From Fragum whitleyi (lineage: Eukaryota; Mollusca; Bivalvia; Cardiida; Cardiidae): 64,000 bases of DNA. Shown here in pieces: positions 22,301 to 37,300 of this stretch (the first letter of the stretch is position 1; each line of letters opens with the position of its first letter). The notes beneath the pieces were generated by a model that saw only the letters and a program-made list of their open reading frames with translations, ran no database searches and was not told where the DNA came from. The DNA is taken from positions 38,018,850 to 38,082,849 of the forward strand of contig OX411558.1 of assembly GCA_948146395.1 (NCBI GenBank). The letters run 5' to 3'. The translations under genes and the position numbers were made by a program.

Positions 22301-25300
22301 TTTTAGCTTGGCTGTTTTTAACATTTGTCAATTATTTAGGCCTAGGAGTTGACAGCCTATCAAACATTTTCAGTTATTATTCAAGATAACTCTTGGAACA
22401 TGGCATGTGCTTTCTCTATAACTTTAGTTAGCCACTACATCTAAGGGTTAACTAAATGCAAGATCTAAGAAAACAATGGGCAAATTTCATTCAAACTGGG
22501 CAAAAATTTTCTTTGGGTTGCCATCTTCTTAATATGTTCAGTAAATTTTATTTGTAATTAGCATGAAAACTTTAATTTAAACAAAATTTAGAGCGCTAAC
22601 AAGGATATTCATATTAAGGCCTTTTTTCCCATGATTTCAAACAGAAGATTCCAAATTTCTATACAGATTATCCTTGAGACCAGAAAATTATTCTGACCAA
22701 CATTCATGAAGAATCGGATTGTTCATAATGCAAATCGCACCAAAGAATAAGAAACTTCCAACACCACCACCAGGGCTGTAGAAAATTCCTTTGAAAACAG
22801 CCAAGCTAAAAATAGAAGGGGGATTTTGCATAGCAAAGAAATCATATTGAAAAAACAAGCAATGTTTGTTTGAAGTATTTATTCATTCATCATTCTTAAT
22901 TGATTATCTTTTCTAGTATCACATTTCTTTTAGGTAATGTAATAGCTAATTACATGGAAGAATTATTTTCACAATACCAATTTTACCAATATTCATTTAT
23001 CTTGGATTGAAAATAAAATGTATAAACAAAAAAGTACATATGAGTTTTCATAAATGAATAAGATTATTGCCCAGAGAAAATGGTATTAATTGTCATAAAG
23101 ACTATCGAAAAAACGTTTTAACTCCCTATAAACATGTAGGAAGTTTCAACTTTTTTTCGCAAGGAGCCATCGAAATGATAATGTTCTTGACTTTCTATCA
23201 ATTCCATGTATGCAAAGCTAAGCATCTGGCTAGTAAGTGCATCCACAAGGTCTGACCCAAGCCCTATGTAGAATGACAAGGGTTAGCTCTTCCTCAGGTG
23301 GTCAACAAATAATCTGATTTATTTGTGTGGTTGTTTAGACCGACCAATGCCTCATGCACATAAGAAATTGCTTGTAAATTTAAACACTGGCTCAAATGAT
23401 ATCTGTAATGCAAATAGGGAATCTCCAAGTACAGCTTTGGTGTATGACTGAATATTTTTATGCCCCTTTTCAAAAGATTGGGGGCATATTGTTTTACCGT
23501 TGTCTGTCTATCTGCAAAAGTTAACCAAAAAGCTTAACATTGCCAATATCTTCAAGCCTATTCAACATACAAGGCTCATATTTGGCATGATAAAGATCTC
23601 AATGATTTGCATCTGCTGGTACCAAAGTCAAGGTCATGTGACAAGGTCAAGGTCATCTGTCAAGGTTGATAACTCAAAAAACTTAACAAAAAAACATCAA
23701 GATACAAGGCTAATATTTGGCATGGTGATAGATCTCAATGATCTGCATCTGCTGGTTCCGAAGTCAAGGTCATGTTACAATGTGAAGGTCATCAGTCAAG
23801 GTCAAACTTCTGAAGAACATAACCAAGAACCTTTCATTGTTCAGGTTTTTAGCTCCACTGGCCGAAGGCCAGCAAGCTATTGTCATGGCGGAGTGTCCTG
23901 CATGCGTCCATGAGTAAACTTTTTCTTTAAACATCTTCTCCTCCCAAACAAATTGGCGGATTTTTTACAAAACTTGGTAGAAATGATCCTTGGGTGGCCC
24001 TCTTCTTAAATTGTTCAAAGAATTTTGATTGGCCCCCAAATATGTGTGTGGCATTTTTTCACTTTGAAATCTTTAAAAATCTTCTCCTCCAAAACCATTG
24101 GGCCGATTTCAATGAAACTTGGCATGCATGTTCCTTGGGTGACCCTTTACTTAAGTTGTCCAAGAAATTTTGATTGGCCCATAAATATGGGCGTGGCAGG
24201 GCGGGGCTTATTTTGAGCCCGAAATCTTTGAACAACATCTCATCCTGAATCACTGGGCCGATTTCAATGAAACTTTAATAGAATGTTCCTTGAGTGACCA
24301 TTTACTGAAATTGTTCAAGAACTTTTGATTGGTCCATTAATATGAGCATGGCAGGGCGTGGCCTATTTTGAGCCCAAAATTTTATTTTCTCCTGAACCAC
24401 TTGGCTGATTTCAATGAAACTTTACCAGAATGTTCCTTGAGTGTCTTTTTTCAAAAAATATTTGCTAAATTTTGAGTGGCCCATGAATATGGGCGTGGCT
24501 GGGCGGGGCTTATTTTGAGGCCAAAATCTTTGAACATTATCTCCTCCGGAACCACTTAGCCAATTTCAATGAAACTTTACCAGAATGTTTCTTTGGCGAC
24601 TATTTACTTAAATTGTTCAAGAAATTTTGATTGGTCGATAAATATGGGCGTGGCAGGCAGGTCCTATTTTGAGCCCGAAATCTTGAAACTTATGTTTTAA
24701 TAAGATGGGTAAAGGGTTGCAGGTTCATTGTGATTGAGTATTTTGATGCAATATGGACCAGAACCAGTTAATTATTATCAAATAGGTCCTAGGAAATTTC
24801 GGAGTGTTAATGTATTCATTTTAAAGAAAGCTTTATTTAATGAAAGTCTAAAGATTTTAAAGCCAGTGGAGCGATACAGGCCCTCTTGTTTTTCATATTT
24901 ATTCAAGCATATTAAAGATGCCCTGTCTCATAACTGGCATGATGGAAGATCCAGTGATGTACATATATAGGTAGCAAGGTCAAGGTCGTGCTAAAAGGTC
25001 AAGTTCATCTATCAAGATCAACATTTTAAAAAAAAATCTTTAACAGGGGCGTTCACAAATGCATCTTGTAAAAACTATTGAAGACTACAGTCTCTGTTAT
25101 TCGTGAATTATTGATTAAAATACTTTGACCTCTGCCAGATCAAATTTTAAATGCTTGGTTTAGCCAAAGCATGGAAAACCTATGCATAACTAGTTTGATG
25201 AAACAAGATATCTGTTGGCCATGGGCTGTCCACCTCAGAAAGATTCCTGCTTCGATCTGCATCTGTGAAGGTCAAGGTGAAGGTCATTTGTCAAGGTCAA

Positions 25301-28300
25301 TTATCAATGCCTTACTTTCAAGAAATTGGGTCCTCTTTGATCATATAGGAATTGAAGGTTGTTATTTCAAATCCTGACATATTGCAGTTGGTAGCACGCC
25401 GGACTGTCAAGAGGTCTCAGGTTTGATTGTCTTTCACCAATAATAGCAGACCTATGTGAGATAGCAGTTGGAGGCTAGGTAAGGGTGTTATGGTAGTACT
25501 GGTGAGTGTAATAGTAGGAATCGATTGTTACATGCTCCATTTGCCATGATTTAACTGAAAGATTGTTGAAAGCGGCGTAGAAAAATCCTTACCCTGGCAA
25601 AAGTAATGTTGGTATGTCCTTGAGCAAGGCATTAAGAATCCTAGCCTAGTACTGATTATAGCACCGGAAGCACATGCTTAGTAAACTTCATATTATGAGT
25701 CAATGATAATCACCACCCCTGTTGTTTCTGCAAAGAGGAATTAGTATTGGTCTCTTATCAGTCCTTCCGCCAGTATAAATGTCCTGAGCATACCTGCCTA
25801 AATTTGGAGTTATTGCCCCCTTGTAAACTTAGAGCATATTTCTAAAGTTTTAACAGCTACCAGCTTGAAACTTAAACAAAAGTAGATAGATCTTCCAGTA
25901 GATCTGCAAAAGTATAATAGCTATGTAACTTCATAGGTGGATAAATCCTATAAAGACGAAGTAAAATGCACAAGATCAACAACTCTCGCCTGTTTTGGGT
26001 TATTGGAATTTCTTGGGTATATATAACTCATCGAGAATAATGCATTTGACAAGAATAATAAATCTTCCTAGCTTCAGTTAACCATCAAGTTTTTAAAGCT
26101 GTATCAAACACGAAATCAAATTTTCTCAAACAATTACACAGTGCATGACTCCTTTGAAAGTGTACAGCGTGAAATATCTGTATACTAAAGATTTGACTAT
26201 TTCAACAAGTGCATGTCGTATTGCGATGCAATACAGGAGTCCCCCACCGGATAACAAAAAATCCTTTCTTATAATATATCGCCTACTAACTAGATCTATA
26301 ACTGTATACAAAATTTGAAGTTGCTAGCACATTAGGTTTTGAACAAAATGTCCCAAACAAAAAAATAAGAGTAAAAACAACCAATGGCAAAAACTCCAAA
26401 AGTGGGCGGAGAAGAATGATTCTTGTACATGCCTCTTGTCCTCAATGAGATCTATAAGTGTACCAAGTTTGAAGTTGCTAGCACTGATGGCTCAGGAGAT
26501 ATGGTCTGGACAAAAATGTCAGGATAAAAAACAACAACGGACAATAACTAAAAAAGTGGATGTGGCAGAGTAACAGTTCTTGTGCATTACACTTCTTCTC
26601 AATGAGATCTACCCGTGTACAAGGTTTGAAGTTGCTAGGGCTTATGGTTTAGGAGATAAGTACAGGACAAAAATGTAAGGATAGAAACAACAAAGGGCAA
26701 TTAATCAAAAAGTGGACATGGTAGACTGACAGTTCTTGTACATGACACTTGTCCTCAATGATATCTATAAGTGTAGCAAGTTTGAAGTTTCTAGCACTTA
26801 TGGTTTAGAAGATATGTTCCGGACAAAAATGTAAAGGTAAAAACAACAAAGGGCAATAACTCAAACAGTGGGAATGGCAGAGTAACAGTTCTTGTACATG
26901 ACACTTGTCCTCGATAAGATCTATCAGTGCAAGTTCGAAGTTGCTAGCACTTATGGTTTAAAGATATGTTCCGGACAAAAATGTAAATGAAAAACAACAA
27001 AGGGCAATAACTCAAAAAGTGGGCGTGGCAGAATAACAGTTCTTGAACAAGACACTTATCCTCAATAAGATCTATAAGTGTACCAAGCTTGAAGTTGCTA
27101 GCACTTATAGTTTAGGAGATATGATCGGGACAAGAATGTAAGACTAAAAACAACAAAGGGCAATAACTCAAACAGTGGAAGTGGCAGAGTTATGGAACTT
27201 GAACAAGACACTTCTCCTCAATGAGTTCTATAAGTGTACCAAGCTTGAAGTTGCTAGCACTTATAGTTTAGGAGATATATGATCCGGACAAGAATGTAAG
27301 GCTAAAAACAACAAAGGGCAATAACTCAACAAGAGGACCAAGATGTTCCTAGATCGCTCACCTGAGTCTCTATGACCCCTGGGACATCACATTAATTAGA
27401 TAGGCAGATGACAAAAAGAAGATAATTGCCTAAGATCAATACCATGGAATGTTTTCAGCAAAGAGCAAGACAGATATGCCTTTTTGCTCTTTGATTCTAT
27501 GTAAAAGGGGACGCACCCGGGTGGACCCCAAAAGTGGCCCCAGGGTCTTGATATAAACAAACTTGGAAGAGGTCCATTAGATGATGCTTCATTCTAAATA
27601 TGAAAGCTGTCTGCCTTCTGGTTTCAAAAAAGATTTTTGAAGGTTTTCATTTTTTCACCCTTCATGCTCAGATGAGCTGAAAGGGATGCGCCTGGGTGGA
27701 GCCAAAATATGACCAAAGGGTCTTGATATGAACAAACTTGGTAGGGGCCCACTAGATGATACTACATAATAAAAATGAAAGCAGTGTGCCCTCTAGTTTC
27801 GATTAAAGAAGTTATTAAAAGGTTTTCGCTCTTTGATTCTATGTAAAAAAGGCGCCCGGGTGGAGCCCAAATATGATCCTAGGGACTTGATATGAACAAA
27901 CTTGGTAGAGGTCTACTAGATGATGCTACATACCAAATATGAAAGCTGTCTGCCTTCTGGTTTCATAGAAGAAGATTTTTAAAGATTTTCATTTTTTTAC
28001 CCTTCGTGCTCATAAGAGATAAAGGGATGCACCTGTGCAAAGCCCAAATATAACCCAAGGGTCTTGATATGAACAAACTTAGTAGAGGCCCACTAGGTGA
28101 TGCTACATACCAAATATGAAAGCTGTCTGCCATCTGGTTTCAGAGAAGAAGATTTTTAAAGATTTTCGCTCTTTGATTCTATGTAAAAAGGGTTGGGCCC
28201 GGGCAAAGCCCAAATATGACCTCAGGGTCTTGATATGAACAAACTTGGTAGAGGTCCACTAGATGATGCTACATACCAAATATAAAAGCTGTCTGCCTTC

Positions 28301-31300
28301 TGGTTTCAGAGAAGAAGATTTTTAAAGATTTTCATTTTTTCACCCTTTTTGTTAAGGGAAAAGGGGAAGTTAAGGGTGGATTTCATTTATTTGAACAACT
28401 TTGGTAGAGCTTGATCCAAGGAACATCCCTGCCAAGTTTCATCAAGATTGGCCCACTGGTTTAGGAGGAGAAGATGTTTAAAGAAATTGTGGACGACGGA
28501 CGACGCACGACTGAAGACGGATGTTCTACGATCACAATAGCTCACCTTGAGCACCTTGTGCTCAGACGAGCTAACAAGAGGGCAAGAATGGTCCAGTGAA
28601 ACCCATTCAAAAAATTTCTGACAAAGTTTCATTCACATTTGCCATATTGTTGAAGAGAAGATGTTATTCCAAGAATTTTAAGTGAAAATAGACCCTGTCC
28701 ACCAATTCTTTACTGAGGCAACTCAAAATAAGCACCGCCCTGCCATGCCCATATTTATTGGAAAATCAATTTTTTCCAAAATAATTTGAAAAAGGCCATC
28801 AAAGGAACATTATGAATGAAATCTGCCCAGTGGTTCAGGAGATGTTGTTCAAAGATTTTGGGCTCAAAATAAGCCCCTGCCCTGCCAAGCCCTTATTTAT
28901 GGGCCAATCAAAATTTCGCAAAGAATTTCTGAAAAGGGTCACCTAAGAAACATTCTGGCAAGGTTTAAAAGAAATCGGCCTAAAGGTTCAGGAGAAGAAG
29001 TTTTCAACAATTTTTTGACAACAGACGATGCACGACGGACTCATTGCTAGTCCTAATAGCTCACCTTCAGCATGTTATGCTCAGGTGAGCTTAAAATTTT
29101 GTGGAGGAAAGTTTGTGGTTCAGGAGGAAAATTAATGTTGATCAAAGATTTCAGGCTCAACATAGTCCATGCCCATATTTACAGCCAAATCAAAATTTCG
29201 CGAACAATTCTTAAAGAGGGTCACCAAAGAAACATTCTGGCAAGGTTTCATTGCATTCCGCCAAAAGGTTCAGAAGAAGAAGTTTTAGCATTGTTGACAA
29301 CGGACGATGCACAACAGACTCGTGGTGATCCTAATAGCTCACCTTGAGCACAGTGTGCTCAGGTGAGCTAAAAAGTTTGTGGACAAGAAACACACCATTG
29401 CTGTAGGTCAGACGCTCTAATGACCTTAGTTCCTACTAATTCATATAAGTTGATTGTGACAAAAGCATGAGCTTACAGTCAATTTCAAATTTACTACCTC
29501 TATTTAGAGACCACTTTGATCGCTTAATGAAAGTGTTATTTTCATTAAGCAATCATTATCAAGTTCTTCAGACAAACACAAATTACAATTAAAACTAATA
29601 TATTCTTGCATATGTAGAACTCCTAGAGGTTTCATTAGAAATGGTGTAGAAATCTGGTAGAAACACACACTAGTGATATTTCTCTAGTCTTAGGTAGTTC
29701 ATTGAGTGGTTGCGCGGTGCAGATCTAACCGTTTATTCATTGAATTTTCTGTTTAGGAATTAAAACAATTAACTAGAAATAACTTTCGGCTCTATTGATT
29801 GTCCTTCCAAGTGATGTGGTATGCAGTAATCTTTCATTCTTCAGAAATGTGACTTCTTGTTACTAAAAGGTATTGTGTGGATGGAAGGCTGATACTTATA
29901 GTGTTCTAGCTCCTTTTGGATAGGCTCTTTTGGATAAGTCTGAAACAATAAGATGAATGTAACATTATTATGAAACAATCAGGTTGAAGAGTTTTTATGC
30001 ATTATAAATACTCCCACTGGACTCTTGCTAAAGATCAACAAGAGGGCCATTTTCTGTTACATGAGGAAATGTTCACAAAGGTGGCTTTGTTTGTTTGTAT
30101 AAATTTTTTTTACACTGCTTTCAACAATTTTTCAGTCATATTGCAGCATGTTACATTTGATTATAGTATTTCTCACACCATTACTCCTAGTACACTCTTT
30201 CCTAGCCACCAGCTGCTATCCCTCATGCGTCTACTATTATCAACCCATTGGTGGAAGACAAATAGTAGGATAGATTAAGAGCCGTCGTTGGGGATCAATC
30301 TAGTTTTGGATCCTAGACGGCCAAATTTCAAGCTTGTCCCTGATCTGATAGATATTTATTCCTATCTTATTTCAAAACATTTGAAAACCAAAATGTGACC
30401 TTGTAAGTGCAGACAGGATCTTGACGACACATAATTAATAAACAATAGAGGACAGACACAGCCGAATTACCATAGCCCTTTATGAGCAAGAAAATGAGCC
30501 AAAACAGCAGGGCACCATATGTACCAGACCCTATGACGTACATATCATACAGTTGAAAGTGGAGTAAAATCAAATTCAAACTAAGCTTTACACAAAATCC
30601 TTTATCATATAAATAAATATAATTATATTACATTTGTCAAGAACACACTCACCTCTTAAATAATCTTGCTGTCTCTTAAGCCTGCTGTGTCTTCAATATG
30701 TAACTTTCTCCAATGTCAGATGAAATTCTGAAATACAGTACATTTACATTACTTTTATTTAATTGGATACTATTTACAGCCAAAAACTATCTTGAGATTT
30801 GTACATTGTATATTTCTTACCTTTTCTATACAGAATTAAATCAAGGAACTGAAAATATTTTTTGGTCATTAATTTAATTGAAATCAATTATAATGACAAT
30901 CTGGTTAATTAGGAACATACAGCTGATATATTCTAACATCATGGTGTACATGTGTGCAGGCTAATCCTTGTCTATAATCATGTCGAAAACAGGACTATAT
31001 CCAGAGTTCAGCATGATAAGGGATAAGTGCTACCTATAGTCCATAATGAATACCCAATTGTTTAATAAAACAGGCTGTGATATCCAGTATTATCATTGTG
31101 GCAATGAGTTCTTACTTAGTAATTGTTGTATTTTACCTTGACTTTTCACCTCAGAATTTCATATAACTTCTTTAAAATTGCACATCTTCTCAAGATGGAA
31201 AGCAGCAAGGTTATTTTGAAATCTAATCATTAATGCAGGGACTGAGTGTTTTGACAAAATGGACCAGACTGGTTGACAGATTGACTGACCCAGATGCAAT

Positions 31301-34300
31301 GATACCGAGCTCTCATTACTTCAATTGTCTAAACCAACCACAAGGGTGGTTGATAAAAAGGTTCAACCAGAATCTTCACTAATATCTTGATTTTGTAGAT
31401 TTTTTGCTTTACAGCAAACAGTCAGGTACAGATTATTACTTATTATTCTATTATCATAGCAACAAAACTCATTACAGCTGAGATTTAAAGATTTTGCAGG
31501 CAACCGTTAAAAAAAGTGGTTCAAGAAAAAGGATAACCAAGTCTTTCGGAAATAGAAAATAATGACATTGCAAATGTTCAAGAGTACTGTAACACAAAAT
31601 AGGCCGCCAAAAGGATTTATCATTATCATTTACTGTGATTGTGCATCTTAGGAATGAAAGGGTTATTCTTCAAGATGAAGAATAACCTTTGAAAGTATCA
31701 ACCAAATAAATACTTAAATAGAGAGTTGGTTCCTTCCGATTGCAAAATGAAGCCACTCTTTTTTGCGTGACACGGTTCACTAAATCAGGACAATATGCAC
31801 ATGGCCCCTTTTTCCATTACACGCCTAAATTTCCTCAAACAGTGACAATATGCACAATGTTGGGTGACAAGGAACACTATAATCAAGTTTCATCAAAATA
31901 GGTCCATAAATGAAAGAGAGTTTGGTTGGCTTTCATTAAATACTTGGTAGTGGTCCAACAGATAAATATGAAAGCTGTCTGCCTTCAGGTTTCAGAGAAT
32001 AAGACTAAAGTTCTCCTTTATATCTATATAAAATGGGATGCCCCAGGCTGGAGCCCAGATTTGACCCAAAGGGCATGATATGAATATACTTGGTAGAGGT
32101 CTACTAGATTATGCTTACATACTAAATACAAAATCTGTCTGCCTTTTAATTTCAGAGAAGAAATTTTTTTAAGATTTTCGCCTTTATTTCTGTATAATAT
32201 GGGTTGTGCCCAGGTAGAGAAAAAATATTACCCGAAAGACATGATATAAACAAACTTGGCCACTAGATGATGCTTTTAACAGAAGAAAGCTGTCTGGATT
32301 CAGGGAAGAAGATTTCCATAGCATTTTTAGTTGCCATGGTAACCAGACTAAAGGATGGATTATACTTTATTTTAACAAGTTTGGTAGAGCATATTCTGTA
32401 GCTGTAGCTAGTGCATAAATGACCATCTCATTTTCCCCCACTATAATATCTCCTGCAAATATAGCAAAAGTGTTCACTATATAGGACACCTTTGAAATAT
32501 AGGACAATATAGGACAACCATCAAAATATAGGACAAATATAGGGTATATGACAGAAGTCGGCTCGCTGTAAGAAGGCTCCTTTTTTCACCATGAAGCTGA
32601 AAACAACCAAACCCCGACAATATGCACAAGGTCAGGTGACTGGGAAAATTTTGTGAAAGATCATCCAGACCAGTCAATAAATGGAAGAGGAATTGTGTTC
32701 ACAAACATTTTTACAAGAAGACTCCTTTTTCAATGAACAAGTGGAGATTCACTAAATCACATTAATACACAAATGGTCAGGTGACTAGAAACATTTTGTG
32801 ACAGATTCATTGAAGTAGGTCCATAAATTGAGGAGGAGTTTCTTTCAAAAGAATTTTTACAGGAAGACTCCTTTATCCATGACACAGCTGAAATTCTTCA
32901 AACCACAAACCGTTTATCTCCAAGTTGTGCAAGAGAAATTCTTCTTTGTCCAAGGACAAAATATGTCAACAAAATCCTTGCTATGATATAACTACTACAC
33001 CAAAATGGTAATCATTTGAAAAAATGATGAATTTGAAAACATACCTCTCAAAAATATCTGAATCCTCTAAATAAATGAGTAAACTCTCTCTGGCATGGAT
33101 AGAGGTTGAAGTGCCAATATATGTTGAGGGTGATATTTCTGCATTAATGTCATCTCTCCTGTAGAAGGCTGTATTCATTGGTATAGAGCCCCTGCAAAGA
33201 ATCAACTTACTTTACATTTTCATACTGCAATATTTTTGCCTAGTGGAATGTGGGAGAAATTAACATTGTGTCAAAACTTTTTTTTAAAATTAGATAGCAA
33301 CTATAACCTAGATAAGCTTGATTTTTTACATTTCAAATTAATTGACAGTATTCCCACTGCTGATTCAATCTGGGGGTAAATATGGGTATTTTACAGCATG
33401 CATGAACTCCCTCTATATGAGACAAAGAAGGCTGCTTGCAAAAATAGGGGGTACAAGCTTCAATTTGGGGGTAAATCACCCCATTTGAGGGTTTCTGGGA
33501 ACACTGAATTGAGCTGTGCCACCTTGAACTCAGAGCTGACTGACAACGAATCAAACAATCAGGTGAGCTAAAAAGCACATCCCGTCGTGTGGGGGACAAT
33601 AGTTCCTTGTCACTTTGAAGATCTTTTCATAACAAGACTTCAATGTTTGAGTTGTGTTTGAGTTGTGGCTTTGATCATAGGGAGTCCAGGAGAATGAGAC
33701 TCCTTGTTTACAAGTTGGGACTCCTTCCATTTACAAGTAACTAGTCCCATGGACTCCAAGGGTCATATGAGAATATTTTGAAAAACTAAATATCTATCTA
33801 TATATACTGCCCAACTCCCTTTTCGGGTATTACTGGAAGGTGAATAACGCTTGCCAAAACTGTAGATCTTTTCACTACAAAAGTTTAGTGTAGAAGAAAA
33901 CATTTACTTGCATCCTGTAGTGTTTTGAGGAACAAACTCTTCTTTGGAATAATATCATGAATATTGTAGAAAAGAAGAAATTGCTTATAACACGAAATTT
34001 CTTCTTTTCCTCAAAGTTCTCCCATTATGAAAATTTGAACTCCTTACTTTGTGCTAATGGCCTCCTTGTTTTCATGTGTTAGGCGTCAATTGACTCCTTA
34101 ATCTCTTAGTATCGACCCCTGGCAGTCATTCTTTCTGACTATTTGTCTCCCACCAATGGGTCGATAATCATAGACCTATGTGGGATAGCAGAGCTCTAGA
34201 GGCTAGGAAAGTAGTACTTGTGTGAGAAATACCAGGAATCAATTGTTAGGTGCTCAAGCCTTCGTATTATGACCGAAAAATATTGAAAGCGGTGTAAAAT

Positions 34301-37300
34301 CCCATTCAAACAAACAAATTAATGTCATATAACCAAAGCAGAGGTTGGTGTTAAATGTCACATGTGAGAGAAAAACATACAGCCAGTCCAGAGTTTGAAC
34401 CAGGGACTGCATACAAAGCGAGAACTCTATAGACTTGGCCTCCTAAACGCAATCTTTCATAAATCATAAATGTGTATACAGTGTAAAAAAATGACATTTG
34501 ATCACTTATTTAAACTTGTGGATCTATAGTATAAAATTTCAGTTCTTTTAATTTACCCCACTTGGGGCCCCACTATATGAAACGAATGCGTGCGACATTG
34601 ACAAATTCAGTTTTTTCAATTTACGATTTTGTGAAATCGAAAGTGAAATTAGGGTTTCCTGAGAACAATATTTCTTATCAGATCTTGTTTATAGGCCAAC
34701 GTTCATAATTCGCCGATTATCATATTTTCAAACTAATCCTTACCATTTGTCGATGAGCTTTGCAGCCAATTCACCGTGCGTGGCTAAGTTCATCGACGAT
34801 CGAAGAGCTGCCCATCATCCGTCAATTCAATACAAGGGACAGGTCCTCGAATGGCAGCCTTCTTTTCTCGCAAAATTCGAGTAGACGCTGGTGATAGACC
34901 CCGAATGTATGCTTTTCGTCTCTTTCGTGTCGCCATTGTTGTCTGTTTATAAATAGATCCACGCAATTGGAATCTGTTCGGAGTCTGCGCAATACTACTT
35001 CTGGGCGTGTGCATATCCCACGTGACCGGTTTCTCATTTGCATGAGATTCAGCTTACCAATATAATTCGTACCCAGAAAACAACCCCGTTGGCTTATCGA
35101 TTTTTATTTTTTAAGTAACTCAACCTTCATAAGACTATACGAATACTTGATATTGATAAAAATTACAAGGAACATGCGATTTTTTCAATCTAAACGCATT
35201 CGGAGGCTTTAATTAAGGTATGGGCTAAAAACCTTATCACTCTCATTAGGTTTTGAGTTTTATACCTGAAGTAAAGTTAAAAATATATACTCTTCATTTC
35301 TTAACAAAGATACACGAAGCTGCTTCCTCATAGATGAGTATATTCTTTCCTGATTCAGAGTTCCAAAGAACATCTCCATGTATACTCTTCGAAAGAGCTT
35401 GTCCTGTTGGCTTCGACAACTGCTCGTCGGTATCGAGGTCCATGTCAAATATCTCCTGTAAAAGGAAATGTTCACTTGAACACCCACCATGTGGAGAACA
35501 CGGGGATTGCTTTGTACATTACATAGATGAAGATATAAAATGCAGGTATGTCCTCATGAAGACCAATGTTTATTAAGGATTTGTTATGAAATCTCTTTAA
35601 GACGAGCGGGGTTTAGTTGAGGCTTAATTTCATATGTGACCCGTCACGCGAGAAGGGATCATCTGGGAAGTGCGAAAAGTGTCGACCCTTATCGAACTTT
35701 ACTAATTTTCTGAATCTAAAATCTACCTTCTACCTGTGAAAGAATTTTTGAAATGCGACCTCTGGTTGACCTGTTCTAGAACCAATCTCTTTTTCAAATA
35801 TTTATCTTACGAAGTACCGAGATGGTCCCTTATCGCGTGCCGGGTCACATCAGTATTTCTAGCGAGGCAACGTGAACACTACATTTTAATTAAGACGTCA
35901 TTTAGATCAGAAAAATTGAAAAAGGAGTAATAGATACTAATATTAAAAATTAAAACCAGTATTTAATAATTCATGTGTGTGAAGCTGGCACTTCAATCGT
36001 CAATCGACATTCAGGTCTACATTGAATGTAGAGCTGAAGAGACCACACCATCTCTTCATTCGCAGAACAAAATGTAGACCTAAGAAAGTCTCTTTGAGCA
36101 CTTCAATCGACATTCAGGTCTACATTCAAAACTTTTTTCAATGTAGAGCTATTCAATCGACATTCAGGTCTACATTCAAATTTTCCAATGTAGAGCTACG
36201 CAATCGACATTCAGGTCCACATTCAAATTTCTCAATGTAGAGCTACATAAGCGACATTCTTGTCTACATACAAACTTTTTAAAATGTAGAGCTATTCAAT
36301 CGATATTCAGGTCTTCATTCAAACTTTTTCAATGTAGAGCTATTCTATAGACATTCAGGTCTACATTTAAATTTTTCAAAGTAGGGCTTTTCCATCGACA
36401 TTCAGGTCTACATTCAAACATTTTCAATTCAGAGCTATTCAATCGACATTCAGGTCTACATTTAAACTATTTCAATGGAGAGCTATTCCATCGACATTTA
36501 TGTCTACATTCAAACTTTTTTTTAAATGTAGAGCTATTCAATCAATATTCAGGTCTGTATTCAATTTTTTCAATGTAGAGCTATTCCATCAACATTCAGG
36601 TCTACATTCAAACTTTTTCAATGTTGAACTATACAATCGATATTCAGGTCAACATTCTATTTTCTCAATATAGAGCTACGCAATCGACATTCAGGTCTAC
36701 ATTCAAACTTTTTTTCAATGTAGAGCTGTTCCATCGAGATTCAGGTCTACATTCAAACTCTTTCAATGTAGAGCTATTCCATCGACATTCAGGTCTACAT
36801 TCATTTTTTTCAATGTAGAGCTACGCAATCGACATGCAGGTCTACATTCAAACTTTTTCAACGTAGAGCTACATAATCGACATTCAGGTCTACATTCAAA
36901 TTTTCCAATGTAGAGCTACGCAATCGACATTCAGGTAACAATTCAATTTTCTCAATGTAGAGCTATTCAATCGACATTCAGGTCTACATTCAAACTTTTT
37001 TAAATGTAGAGCTACGCAATCGATATTCAGGTCTACATTAAAATTTTTCAATGTAGGGCTCTTCCATCGACATTCAGGTCTACATTCAAATTTTTCAATG
37101 TAGAGCTATTCCATCGACATTCAGGTCTACATTCATTTTTTTCAATGTAGAGCTACGCAATCGACTTGCAGGTCTACATTCAAACTTTTTCAACGTAGAG
37201 CTACATAATCGACATTCAGGTCTACATTTAAATTTTCCAATGTAGAGCTACGCAATCGACATTCAGGTATCAATTCAATTTTCTCAATGTAGAGCTATTC

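Noticed and set aside
21990..22331. 113-codon minus-strand ORF
   Set aside because: AT-rich, contains internal AAATTTGC repeats, no domain or exon borders.
23500..23913. 137-codon plus-strand ORF
   Set aside because: Built from GGTCAAGGTCATCTG repeats and runs into the next repeat element; no domain.
30367..30579. 70-codon minus-strand ORF with a hydrophobic segment
   Set aside because: It begins at a non-ATG codon, and the acceptor needed to join it to the nested gene is weak and gives a stop in the correct phase.
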